Source of the DNA: a virus
Direction: 5' to 3' (one strand)
DNA length: 20,765 bases
IMG/VR virus record: IMGVR_UViG_3300028612_001679
Span: 1 to 20,765 of that record
Shown here: positions 1-6,676 of the stretch, piece after piece
Numbering within the stretch: position 1 is the stretch's first letter
Layout of the letters: each line of letters opens with the position of its first letter
The notes under the pieces: model-generated
The model's database searches: none
Seen by the model: the letters and a program-made list of their open reading frames with translations, nothing else
Told to the model about the DNA's origin: nothing
Program-made: the position numbers and the translations under genes

Positions 1-120
1 TACGCTACACGGAGTGCGATTGAAGCAGCAGTTTATGCGATAATCACACAAGGCATTGAAGATAATCTGTGGGACTATGAACCACAGCAGGAGGTGTCTG
101 ATGCAAGCACAACTAATTAA
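1..120 (+). CDS. csgG: CsgG-like curli secretion channel, C-terminal end (partial)
   Basis: Only the last 39 codons are in the window; frame 1 is open from base 1 to the TAA at 118-120. The residues SAIEAAVYAIITQGIEDNLW followed by D line up with the C-terminal helix of E. coli CsgG (SAIETGVIFLINDGIDRGLW followed by D), which I recall from the family. CsgG forms the outer-membrane pore that exports curli subunits. The stop lies 20 bases inside the next gene, a curlin-repeat protein, which strongly supports the call by context. The tail after the LWD is shorter than in E. coli. Almost all of the protein, including the lipoprotein signal and the barrel, is outside the window, so whether the gene is intact cannot be judged. 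Confidence 0.8.
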   Translation, partial: YATRSAIEAAVYAIITQGIEDNLWDYEPQQEVSDASTTN

Positions 121-817
121 ATATTCTCTAGTTTACCTCGTTTTTCTGTATTCGTTGGCTTATACGGTATCCGCTTCTGGAGCTAATAATTCTATATACA
201 TTACTCAGAGTGGTGGGTCGTCGGCCCTGACAATGAATTTAGACCAGATCGGAAACTCAAACGTAATAGGAACAAGTAACGCAAGAGTATCCTTAACAGG
301 AACTAGCATGACGATTGATATTGATCAAATTGGAGACTCAAATATCATTGCGGCCACAATCGCTCAAGGGAACAGTAGTTCCTTTACTCTGAGAAGTACC
401 GGGGACTCCAATACTCAAACGATTACAACTGGAGGGACCGGGGATACTCAGGGAAGTGATTTTGACTTTGCCGCTGTCGGAGACTCAAATGTGTTGACAT
501 ACACAGCGGGAGCAGCAGCGACAGCCACATCCGGAAACACCGACATCGTTATTACCGGTACGTCTAACAATCTCAATTTGGTCACTGAGGTAGTCGGTGC
601 AACCAATAACTGGGACGTAGACGGTGATTCCAACGATATTGACACTCTACAAACTGGGAACGCAAATCATTCCATCACGGCAGATATCACGGGCAATACA
701 AACAACATTGATATAGATCAAACCAATGTAAGTGGCAGCACCTCCGGCATAGTCGATATTATTGCCATTACGAGCGGCGGAATTATAGACATCGACCAAT
801 GTTCAAGTGGTTGCTGA
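101..817 (+). CDS. secreted curlin-repeat (CsgA/CsgB-like) amyloid protein 1
   Basis: Start chosen at ATG 101 because AGGAGG at 89-94 sits six bases upstream; in-frame ATGs at 56 and 77 lack this and would put extra residues before the signal peptide. The 238-residue product begins with a hydrophobic signal peptide (cleavage probably near residue 24, after TVSA). The rest is low-complexity, rich in N, T, S, G, D and I, with about ten units built around G-D/N/T-S/A/T-N, such as LDQIGNSNVIG, IDQIGDSNIIA and VDGDSNDID, the strand-turn-strand pattern of curlin repeats. The Gln and Asn ladder is clear in the first units and at the end (DIDQ) and weaker in the middle, so the fibre core may be divergent. 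It ends in a short Cys-x3-Cys motif. It overlaps the csgG-like gene upstream and the fecR-like gene downstream, so it is very likely exported by that CsgG. Confidence 0.82.
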   Translation: MQAQLIKYSLVYLVFLYSLAYTVSASGANNSIYITQSGGSSALTMNLDQIGNSNVIGTSNARVSLTGTSMTIDIDQIGDSNIIAATIAQGNSSSFTLRSTGDSNTQTITTGGTGDTQGSDFDFAAVGDSNVLTYTAGAAATATSGNTDIVITGTSNNLNLVTEVVGATNNWDVDGDSNDIDTLQTGNANHSITADITGNTNNIDIDQTNVSGSTSGIVDIIAITSGGIIDIDQCSSGC

Positions 818-1881
818 TATTTCTGCCGCTTGTAGCGCAGGCACAAATTGGCTCTATCTCAGAGCTCCGTGGCATTGGTGAAGTTCTACGCCAAGGTTCT
901 GATGATTCTTTAGAGGCTGCATTACAACTAGGTATTGCCAGTATGGATAATGTACGTACTGGCAATGGTCGTTTAGCTATTCAATTTCTTGACAATAGTG
1001 TAGTACGACTAACCGAGCGTTCTAGTGTTGTAATAGACGAATACATTTTTGATCCAGATCCCTCTCAGTCTCGCCTTGCTCTTAATATAGCCTCTGGAAC
1101 TGCCCGGTTTTTGACGGGTGCGCTAGGCCGTATTAATCGTGATCGGATCAGCATAACGACGCCGGTGGCAACGATAGCGATTCGTGGGACGGAGTTCACG
1201 ATAACAGTTGATGAGATAGGTCGTAGTCTAGTTATTCTTCTGCCTGATGAGGATGGGAATTCTAGCGGTGAGATTGTAGTTACTTCTATGGCTGGCGAGG
1301 TTGTAATGAACCAACCGTTTCAAGCCACTATGGTGAGTGTATCGGAAACCCCACCAACTCCCCCTGTTATATTACAAAATATGACCCTTGGATTTATAAA
1401 TAACCTACTGATCGTGAACCCGCCTGATGAAATACAAGAGGCAGTTGATGAACAGGCCAGCAGTCCATCTAACATTTTGGACATTGATCTTTTGGAGGAA
1501 ACTGAGGACGAGAATGAGCTGGATAAAGATGAGTTGCAGGATGAGATTGGGAGGCTCGATATAGATCTTTTGAATGTCGATTTCTTGACCGATCTGCTTG
1601 CGATTATAGAGGTGTCGGCCACTAAGAAAGATGCCAGAGTATCTGAGCTTGATGGGGTTAAGATTGAAGGAATCCTCGCTGGTTTCGATCAGCAGAATCA
1701 GACCTACACGTTCGTCGAGGGAGAGGTACTGACCATCTTCAGAAGCGTTGAGAATACCTTTGATCTCGAGCTTGATAAGAACAGTGCTTACAATATATCA
1801 GTGCTGACTGCTGGAAAGGCTCTGGATATCACGATTAACGGAGGAGGTGAGAATGCCATCTATATTAACCAATCTCCGTAA
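799..1881 (+). CDS. periplasmic FecR-domain protein with curlin-like C-terminal tail
   Basis: A 360-residue protein with a short signal peptide (residues 1-15, ending AQA). Residues about 18-175 form a FecR domain; the core reads ISITTPVATIAIRGTEF at 117-133, typical of FecR. Residues about 210-265 are rich in Asp, Glu and Leu and look like a linker. The last residues (NAIYINQSP) resemble a curlin half-repeat and are close to NSIYITQSG in the upstream curlin protein. FecR domains act in the periplasm as signal receivers or scaffolds, and in bacteria similar proteins often sit beside CHASE2 cyclase genes, as here. The start overlaps the previous gene by 19 bases and has only a weak ribosome binding site, so translation is probably coupled. 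This is not a classical FecR: no cytoplasmic anti-sigma part is present and no sigma factor is nearby. Confidence 0.82.
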   Translation: MFKWLLIFLPLVAQAQIGSISELRGIGEVLRQGSDDSLEAALQLGIASMDNVRTGNGRLAIQFLDNSVVRLTERSSVVIDEYIFDPDPSQSRLALNIASGTARFLTGALGRINRDRISITTPVATIAIRGTEFTITVDEIGRSLVILLPDEDGNSSGEIVVTSMAGEVVMNQPFQATMVSVSETPPTPPVILQNMTLGFINNLLIVNPPDEIQEAVDEQASSPSNILDIDLLEETEDENELDKDELQDEIGRLDIDLLNVDFLTDLLAIIEVSATKKDARVSELDGVKIEGILAGFDQQNQTYTFVEGEVLTIFRSVENTFDLELDKNSAYNISVLTAGKALDITINGGGENAIYINQSP

Positions 1882-2716
1882 AAATGGCCTCCCCAGAAGC
1901 TCTGTAAGGCGACTTCTCTTAGTAGGCAAGGCCTTGGTATACCCTATTTTGGGGGTATTTTTGAATATTTCCATTAGTTGGGCTGCAGACAACTCTGTCG
2001 AGATTGATCTAAAAGGTAATAGCAATGTCTATATTGATCAGATTGGATCGGGGAATGTGTCTCGTGTTTGGTGTGGTCTAAGTAACGGAACCTATGACAC
2101 TCACACTTGTTCCAGCGCCACCATTCGGCTGACTCAGACAGGCGATGATAATCTTGCAAAAGCCTATTCACAGTATACGAATCATCAATCAAATCAATAT
2201 ACGATTACTCAGAATGGATCTTCAAATGTCGGTTACATAGACGCTGACGAGAACGATAACGAAATGACCATCACCCAAACTGGTGATGACAACTACGGTG
2301 AAATCTATATGAGTGGAGATGATAACGTATATACAATTAGCCAGGTGGGCGATCACTACGCTAAATTCTATGCGTTTGGAAGTGACTCAACATGGACAGC
2401 TACTCAATCAGGATCGGGCAATCACAATGCCTATATCAAGAGTTGCTCAAATTGTAACAATAACGATGCCACGATCACTCAATCTGGCTCTGGAAATAAA
2501 GACGGGGATATTGAATTCCGCAACAACCCGTCTGACAACTCAACGGTCAATCTTACGCAATCAGGTGACGGCGCACACGTTGGCAATATTAGAGTGGAAC
2601 AGGGTAATTACACTGTCAACGCAACTCAAACGGGAACGACGGTCAAGAACTATACAGTAGTGTTGGATTGCACCTCGAGCTGTAATAAAACGATTACTGT
2701 TAATCAGTTTGATTAA
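1853..2716 (+). CDS. secreted curlin-repeat (CsgA/CsgB-like) amyloid protein 2
   Basis: Start chosen at ATG 1853: AGGAGG at 1842-1847 is five bases upstream, while the in-frame GTG at 1847 overlaps that site. The 287-residue product has a basic N-terminus of about 22 residues, then a hydrophobic stretch ending ISWA (signal peptide about residues 1-44, long). The mature part has about nine regular curlin units of the form T-Q-x-G-x-x-N (IDQIGSGN, LTQTGDDN, ITQNGSSN, ITQTGDDN, ATQSGSGN, ITQSGSGN and others). This is a closer match to the canonical curlin pattern than protein 1. Several Cys pairs (for example SCSNC and CTSSC) could form disulfides. One of the two curlin proteins may nucleate and the other polymerise, as CsgB and CsgA do, but the sequence does not say which. 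Its stop codon overlaps the cyclase start as TAATG. Confidence 0.85.
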   Translation: MPSILTNLRKNGLPRSSVRRLLLVGKALVYPILGVFLNISISWAADNSVEIDLKGNSNVYIDQIGSGNVSRVWCGLSNGTYDTHTCSSATIRLTQTGDDNLAKAYSQYTNHQSNQYTITQNGSSNVGYIDADENDNEMTITQTGDDNYGEIYMSGDDNVYTISQVGDHYAKFYAFGSDSTWTATQSGSGNHNAYIKSCSNCNNNDATITQSGSGNKDGDIEFRNNPSDNSTVNLTQSGDGAHVGNIRVEQGNYTVNATQTGTTVKNYTVVLDCTSSCNKTITVNQFD

Positions 2717-4491
2717 TGAAAATTGGTACAAAAATAGGGTTGATTACAACAGCCCTTTTTACTCTTCCTCTTCTATTAAACTGGTCAGCTTTAGAGATCC
2801 TTCGTCTCAAAACCTTTGATGCTTTTATTACACAACCTACCCCTTCAGGGCACTTTGTAATACTTGATATTACTGAGGAAGATATAGCTCGTGAGGGAGG
2901 TTGGCCTTTTCCCAGGCATACGTTGGCTTCCCTTCAGGACGAACTTATAGCACAGGGGGCTCTGGGAGTTGGATGGGTAATATTGTTTCCTCAGCCTGAT
3001 CGCTTTGGTGGAGATGAAGCTTTTGCTACAAGTCTTAGCCAGGGCATAAATGTATTAGCAATGTCTGAGTATTCTAATGGTCAATATCCAGAAGTGGATA
3101 GAACCGTTATTCTTGGAGAGGATCCTCTGTATTACACTTCTGCTCCGGGATTCCTTGTAAATGTAGAGCAACTTACTGAATATGCTTTACAAGGAGCGGT
3201 CTCAGCTCCTACGGATGTAGACAATCTTATACGGCAGATACCTCTTATTTCTAGGGTTCCTGATGGTTGGATTGCTTCATTTGCAACTCAAGTATTAAAG
3301 GCCCTTACAGTTACAATCAGTGGCGGAGAAGGAAGTTATCAAATTCGTACAAATAAAGACGGCATCGAAAGTATTAGAATTCCAGCTCTAGGAATAATTC
3401 CTACAGATAGGTTTGGACGGAAGTGGATCTCTTGGGTAGATACTCCCACTACGTCGTATCAAGATCCACAAGTAGAGGGTAAATTTGTCTTCATAGGTAC
3501 AAGCGCTGCAGGTGTAATGCCTCAATTAGCAACACCCGTTGGGCTATTAAATCCACATTATATTCAGGCCGCTTTGGCTGAAAGTCTTTTAATTGCAGAT
3601 AGTCCAAGTATTCCAGGTAATCGTTTGTTATATGAGCTTGGACTTCTTTTATTAGTCTGTACAATTACTATAGCATCTCTGCAGAAGTGTAATGTAACAT
3701 GGTCAGCTGTAACTGTAGGGGGTATGTTACTTGGACTTTATGGTACGGGTAGATATCTTATTGAACAAAATCAATTAGTTGATGTTACTTGGCCTATTAT
3801 TTGTTTGCTATTATTATCTGGAGAGCAGTTCTGGTTTAACTTCCGAGAGCAATATCTTCTGCGTCAACAGATTAAGAAACAGTTTGAACATTATCTGGAT
3901 CCTAGACAGGTTAAGCGTTTACAAGATAATCCTGCATTACTAAATCTGGGAGGTGAGCTCCGTAACTGTACGTACATATTCACTGACTTACGAGGATTCA
4001 CTGCTTTGTCTGAACGAGTGAGCCCTGAAAAAGTTACTGAGATTATGAATAAGACCTTATCTATTCAAGTTGAAGTATTTCAACGCTACGGAGGAATGAT
4101 TGATAAATTTATTGGGGACGCTTGTTTTGCAATTATGGGGAGTCCTTTAGATTTACCAGATCATCCTACTAAGGCAGTTCAAGCTGCTATAGAAGTTCAA
4201 GAACGTATAGAAAAATTAAATGAAAGTATGGAAGAAGATATTGTTATTGGTATAGGGATACAAACAGGTCCGGCTGTTGTAGGAAACATGGGCTCAGATA
4301 CGCGATTCGATTTTAGCGCTATCGGAAATGCCGTCAATGAGGCAGCACGCTATGAATCAGCCACAAAGGAAGTGGGAGTGAATATTTTGATAGGGGAGGA
4401 AACGGCAAATAAATGTCGTATAGATTTAAAATATGTAAAAGATATAATAGTTAAAGGTAAAGAAAAACCTTTAAGAGTTTATACTGTTTAA
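2716..4491 (+). CDS. CHASE2-domain class III adenylate/guanylate cyclase
   Basis: A 591-residue membrane cyclase. There is one membrane helix at about residues 7-24, a large extracytoplasmic CHASE2 sensor domain (about 30-300, with typical VILDITEEDI and REGGWPFPR segments), three more helices at about 304-370, and a cytoplasmic class III cyclase domain from about 412. Metal-binding Asp424 (FTDLRGFT) and Asp468 (KFIGDA), purine-binding Lys464 and Ser534, and transition-state Asn541 and Arg545 are all present, so it should be active. Lys with Ser/Thr at the purine sites is the class IIIb adenylate cyclase type, so cAMP is the more likely product. The start overlaps the curlin stop by one base and has no ribosome binding site, implying coupled translation. 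The 3' part is visibly more AT-rich than the curlin genes and resembles the phage genes that follow. Confidence 0.92.
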   Translation: MKIGTKIGLITTALFTLPLLLNWSALEILRLKTFDAFITQPTPSGHFVILDITEEDIAREGGWPFPRHTLASLQDELIAQGALGVGWVILFPQPDRFGGDEAFATSLSQGINVLAMSEYSNGQYPEVDRTVILGEDPLYYTSAPGFLVNVEQLTEYALQGAVSAPTDVDNLIRQIPLISRVPDGWIASFATQVLKALTVTISGGEGSYQIRTNKDGIESIRIPALGIIPTDRFGRKWISWVDTPTTSYQDPQVEGKFVFIGTSAAGVMPQLATPVGLLNPHYIQAALAESLLIADSPSIPGNRLLYELGLLLLVCTITIASLQKCNVTWSAVTVGGMLLGLYGTGRYLIEQNQLVDVTWPIICLLLLSGEQFWFNFREQYLLRQQIKKQFEHYLDPRQVKRLQDNPALLNLGGELRNCTYIFTDLRGFTALSERVSPEKVTEIMNKTLSIQVEVFQRYGGMIDKFIGDACFAIMGSPLDLPDHPTKAVQAAIEVQERIEKLNESMEEDIVIGIGIQTGPAVVGNMGSDTRFDFSAIGNAVNEAARYESATKEVGVNILIGEETANKCRIDLKYVKDIIVKGKEKPLRVYTV

Positions 4492-4503
4492 GGAGAGCTC
4501 AAG

Positions 4504-4761
4504 ATGTTTTTTCAAATACTAAGCATACTTAGTATTATAGTTGTAGTTGCTTCAATTATAACTGCTACAACACCTACTCCTAATGACGATAAATTAATAG
4601 GTAAGGTTTATAAAATTATAGAAGTTCTTGCTTTTAATATAGGCTATGCAAAAGATCTACCAAGTAAATCTATTACTTACTATACGAGAAGAAGAGCAGC
4701 ATTAGCAAATGCTCTTAGAAATAGAAGTGCTGAATTTGAGGAGTTTTTAGATGGCTCGTAA
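4504..4761 (+). CDS. small single-span membrane protein, phage type
   Basis: An 85-residue protein with one N-terminal hydrophobic helix (about residues 4-22) followed by TPTPNDDKLIGKVYKIIEVL, a segment I associate with small membrane proteins of tailed phages, and a basic C-terminus. The TAAGGAG at the end of the cyclase gene gives a ribosome binding site 7-8 bases before the ATG. No promoter is visible between the cyclase and this gene, so it appears to be in the same transcript as the curli block. A lysis-related role (holin or spanin-like) is possible but not shown by the sequence. Confidence 0.65.
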   Translation: MFFQILSILSIIVVVASIITATTPTPNDDKLIGKVYKIIEVLAFNIGYAKDLPSKSITYYTRRRAALANALRNRSAEFEEFLDGS

Positions 4762-4996
4762 TTATAGACAAGAATACGATAGGTATCAGGGTAAACCTGA
4801 ACAAATAGCACGACGAGCTGCACGTAATACAGCTAGACGAGGTGCTCTACGTACAGGAGCAGTAAGGAAAGGGGATGGGAAAGATGTACATCATGTTGAT
4901 GGTAATCCCAGGAATAACAAAGCTGGAAACACCCAGGTTAGAACTGCGAGTTCAAATCGTTCTTTCCGTAGGAACAAGAATGCAGGAAAGGCTTAA
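4751..4996 (+). CDS. small HNH-like basic protein, phage type
   Basis: An 81-residue, strongly basic protein. DVHHVDGNPRNNKAGN near residues 45-60 matches the first part of an HNH/zinc-finger nuclease motif (His-His, Asn, then a second Asn), but the final His is missing and only about 20 Arg/Asn/Lys-rich residues follow. I recognise the overall pattern (MARNYRxEYxxYQGxPEQ at the start) from short phage proteins often annotated as HNH endonuclease-like. It could bind DNA without cutting. It overlaps the previous gene by 11 bases and has GAGGAG seven bases before its ATG. It is the last gene of the plus-strand transcript. Confidence 0.65.
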   Translation: MARNYRQEYDRYQGKPEQIARRAARNTARRGALRTGAVRKGDGKDVHHVDGNPRNNKAGNTQVRTASSNRSFRRNKNAGKA

Positions 4997-5007
4997 ATTG
5001 TAGAAAG

Positions 5008-5040
5008 AGAGGCATCCTTAGCCTCTTAGAAGGCTTTTCT
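5008..5040. terminator. putative bidirectional terminator between convergent transcripts
   Basis: A six-base-pair stem (AGAGGC at 5008-5013 with GCCTCT at 5021-5026, seven-base loop) lies between the convergent gene ends at 4996 and 5126. On the minus strand it is followed by CTTTCT; on the plus strand a T-rich run comes only after ten more bases. Position supports a terminator, but the T tracts are weak. I see nothing else in 4997-5125 apart from an isolated GGAGAGCTCC-like motif without a following start codon. Confidence 0.45.
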
Positions 5041-5125
5041 CAAAGTTTTAGTACGAGGGGTAAGGGTAGTCTTTTAAGCTTGTATAGGAGCTCTCCTTCC
5101 CTTAGAATTACTAATTCCTTTAATA

Positions 5126-5536
5126 TCAAGTACTTATACTTATCCCTTTTAGGCAATATTGCTCTAAATTGACTATAAGCGTAGTGATTGGAATTGCACT
5201 ATTTAGAAAAGTCCTTTTTGTATAGTGATTAATTGAATCAAAATCTACAGTCATAATAGCTTTATCTTCACAGCCTGCTATTACAAAAACTGGTATTTTA
5301 AAATTGTGTTGAGTTTCTAACCAGTTTTTTTGTTGGGGGCTAAGATTAAATTTAAGCTTAGATGTTTCTCTAGCGGGTAGTACTGGTCTGTACTTATATT
5401 CTACAAAACACCAGGCTTCTGGACCGGCATAGTACACATCAGGAACACCTCCATGGTAGGGATCGTTAATTTTCCATTTATAAATAAATGGATCCAGGGC
5501 CCGATGAATTTTTGTAATGAAAGCTTTTTCATTCAC
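5126..5536 (-). CDS. VRR-NUC-like nuclease
   Basis: A 136-residue protein if started at GTG 5536, giving MNEKAFITKIHRAL, which fits the usual N-terminus of this phage family. The open frame continues upstream to a TTG at 5614, but that adds 26 residues encoded in the structured RNA region. Core motifs are GGVPDVYYAG, then WCFVEYKY (the ExK of the nuclease fold) and LSPQQKNWLE (conserved Gln), as in VRR-NUC/Holliday-junction-resolvase-like enzymes. It probably processes branched or broken DNA during phage replication or recombination. There is no good ribosome binding site directly before the GTG; the best match, AGGGAGG at 5577-5583, is about 40 bases upstream, beyond the strand of a long stem. 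It is the last gene of the minus-strand module. Confidence 0.75.
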   Translation of the reverse strand: MNEKAFITKIHRALDPFIYKWKINDPYHGGVPDVYYAGPEAWCFVEYKYRPVLPARETSKLKFNLSPQQKNWLETQHNFKIPVFVIAGCEDKAIMTVDFDSINHYTKRTFLNSAIPITTLIVNLEQYCLKGISIST

Positions 5537-5556
5537 TTTCTGAAAATAACATATTT

Positions 5557-5845
5557 TTAATGAGATAGCTGCCTTACCTCCCTTTGCTGTTATCCATGGA
5601 TTCAGCAAAGACAACCAAACCTTACGTGTCTAAGTCGTGCGTTCCCAAGCCGATATTTTTATGCTTCCACCGCACCTCCATGTAGTGCCCCATTACTACG
5701 GGTAGGTATCCCGTAGTAAGTACGTTAGGCACGAGTACGGTTACTTCACAAGTATCACACTGGCCTCGTTTGCCTCTTTAAGTTAATGCTTCCTAAAAGG
5801 AAATACTAACAGCGCCGTCGCACCCTCAGGCAGCTATCTCATTAA
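5557..5845. repeat. perfect 18-bp inverted repeat bounding the RNA domain
   Basis: Positions 5557-5574 and 5828-5845 are exact reverse complements of 18 bases, separated by 253 bases. There is no obvious target-site duplication outside the arms, which argues against a simple MITE insertion. As RNA the arms would form the closing stem of the domain described above. Confidence 0.9.
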
Positions 5846-5957
5846 GAATCGGTGGACAACTTTGCTGGGAACTCAGTAGCAAAGTCATCCACCTAGGTTC
5901 TATTCCTTATATAACTTAGAAATAGAACCTTTGCTATCTATGAAACTTGCGAGTTTC
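5557..5957 (-). ncRNA. candidate large structured RNA (unknown class)
   Basis: This gene-free stretch contains, in minus-strand order: a hairpin at 5957-5942; a 10-bp stem (5930-5921 with 5904-5895) extendable to 13 with a U-G pair; a 16-bp stem at 5893-5851 continuous only on the minus strand thanks to two G-U pairs; and a domain closed by a perfect 18-bp stem (TTAATGAGATAGCTGCCT at 5845-5828 with its complement at 5574-5557). Inside the domain are a hairpin at 5810-5782 with G-U pairs, a perfect 10-bp hairpin at 5719-5693, and a perfect 8-bp hairpin at 5610-5582 whose loop holds a 10-base palindrome. Wobble pairs repeatedly favour the minus strand, the direction of the flanking genes. I do not recognise it as a group I or II intron, RNase P RNA, tmRNA or 6S RNA. 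A mobile DNA element or replication origin is the main alternative. Confidence 0.7.
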
Positions 5958-5972
5958 CGTAACATATAAAAG

Positions 5973-6647
5973 TTATGAAACAGTCTCATAGATACGCTTG
6001 GCGACTTCATAGTCTTTATCCAGAACCCAACCTTGTTTCTGGACAGAAAGATTATGAAACTTTTGCCCGGAACGATTAGCAGTAGGTACAGAAGATACCT
6101 TCCAAAGAGAAGAAAATCTATCTCCACTTAGTTGTTGGATCTGTGTATTCCACTCACGAGACACTCTTAACTTGGATGAAGCAAAATCCATAAGGAATGG
6201 AGTTACTTCAAGTGTTCCAGTACTTGGATCTTTTCGTAAGAGTAGATGAGTCTGAGTTTGAATAATCTCATAGTCATCTTCTGAGCCATCTAAAGCTTTT
6301 ACTGCTTCTTTAGCTTCAGCCATTGAGTTGTTACCACTGGATCCAATACCTCCACCTTTTTCACGTTTTCGCCAAATAACGAAATCTTCGGTGAAATGTA
6401 TGTTGATAACATAGATTTCCTGTCCGTAGTTTTCGTTTGTCACCGTGTTTAACAAATGCCCTGGGCGAGAACCCTCGATGTAAGCATCGTGGTTTTCATC
6501 TACTTCGCTACTCATTTGCTGAAGGAGTTTGACTCTGGGAGTTTGAAGATGTTCTCCTGTAACATTTTCATTACCTAGGCCGGCAGCCTTCTCTACGTGA
6601 GCAGGTAGTTTAGTAGAAACCAAAACTACTTCTGTTGATTGAACCAT
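5973..6647 (-). CDS. conserved phage replication-module protein, unknown function
   Basis: A 224-residue soluble protein. Segments such as LPAHVEKAAGLGNENV, HLQTPRVKLLQQMSSEVD and FASSKLRVSREWNTQI are familiar to me from hypothetical proteins in the replication modules of tailed phages. Its size, single-domain look and place among DNA polymerase, helicase and nuclease genes make a single-stranded DNA-binding role plausible, but no diagnostic motif proves it. No signal peptide or membrane helix is visible. The ribosome binding site is a modest GGAAAG before ATG 6647. Downstream lies the structured RNA region, so the RNA could be cut from this transcript. Confidence 0.6.
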   Translation of the reverse strand: MVQSTEVVLVSTKLPAHVEKAAGLGNENVTGEHLQTPRVKLLQQMSSEVDENHDAYIEGSRPGHLLNTVTNENYGQEIYVINIHFTEDFVIWRKREKGGGIGSSGNNSMAEAKEAVKALDGSEDDYEIIQTQTHLLLRKDPSTGTLEVTPFLMDFASSKLRVSREWNTQIQQLSGDRFSSLWKVSSVPTANRSGQKFHNLSVQKQGWVLDKDYEVAKRIYETVS

Positions 6648-6676
6648 CTTTCACTTTCCTTTTTTCATAGTTAACA

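Noticed and set aside
1320-1622. Minus-strand open frame across the FecR gene
   Set aside because: Low-complexity Ser-rich shadow of the coding strand, without ribosome binding site or context.
2313-2660. Alternative-frame open frame inside the second curlin gene
   Set aside because: A shadow created by the repeat structure; the curlin frame has signal peptide, ribosome binding site and repeats.
4491-4504. Prophage attachment site or host/phage junction after the cyclase gene
   Set aside because: No repeat, tRNA or integrase; the cyclase stop and next ribosome binding site overlap, as in one operon. Only read mapping can settle it.
5557-5845. MITE or small insertion element bounded by an 18-bp inverted repeat
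   Set aside because: No target-site duplication is visible outside the arms, and neighbouring stems outside the arms share the minus-strand G-U bias, which fits an RNA better. Not fully excluded.
5537-5972. Group I or group II intron, RNase P RNA or tmRNA
   Set aside because: I could not find the conserved core motifs of any of these, and the nuclease gene downstream does not need splicing to match its family.
5900-6127. Minus-strand 75-codon frame over the RNA and the end of the 5973 gene
   Set aside because: Overlaps a well-supported gene in another frame and runs through perfect hairpins; no ribosome binding site.
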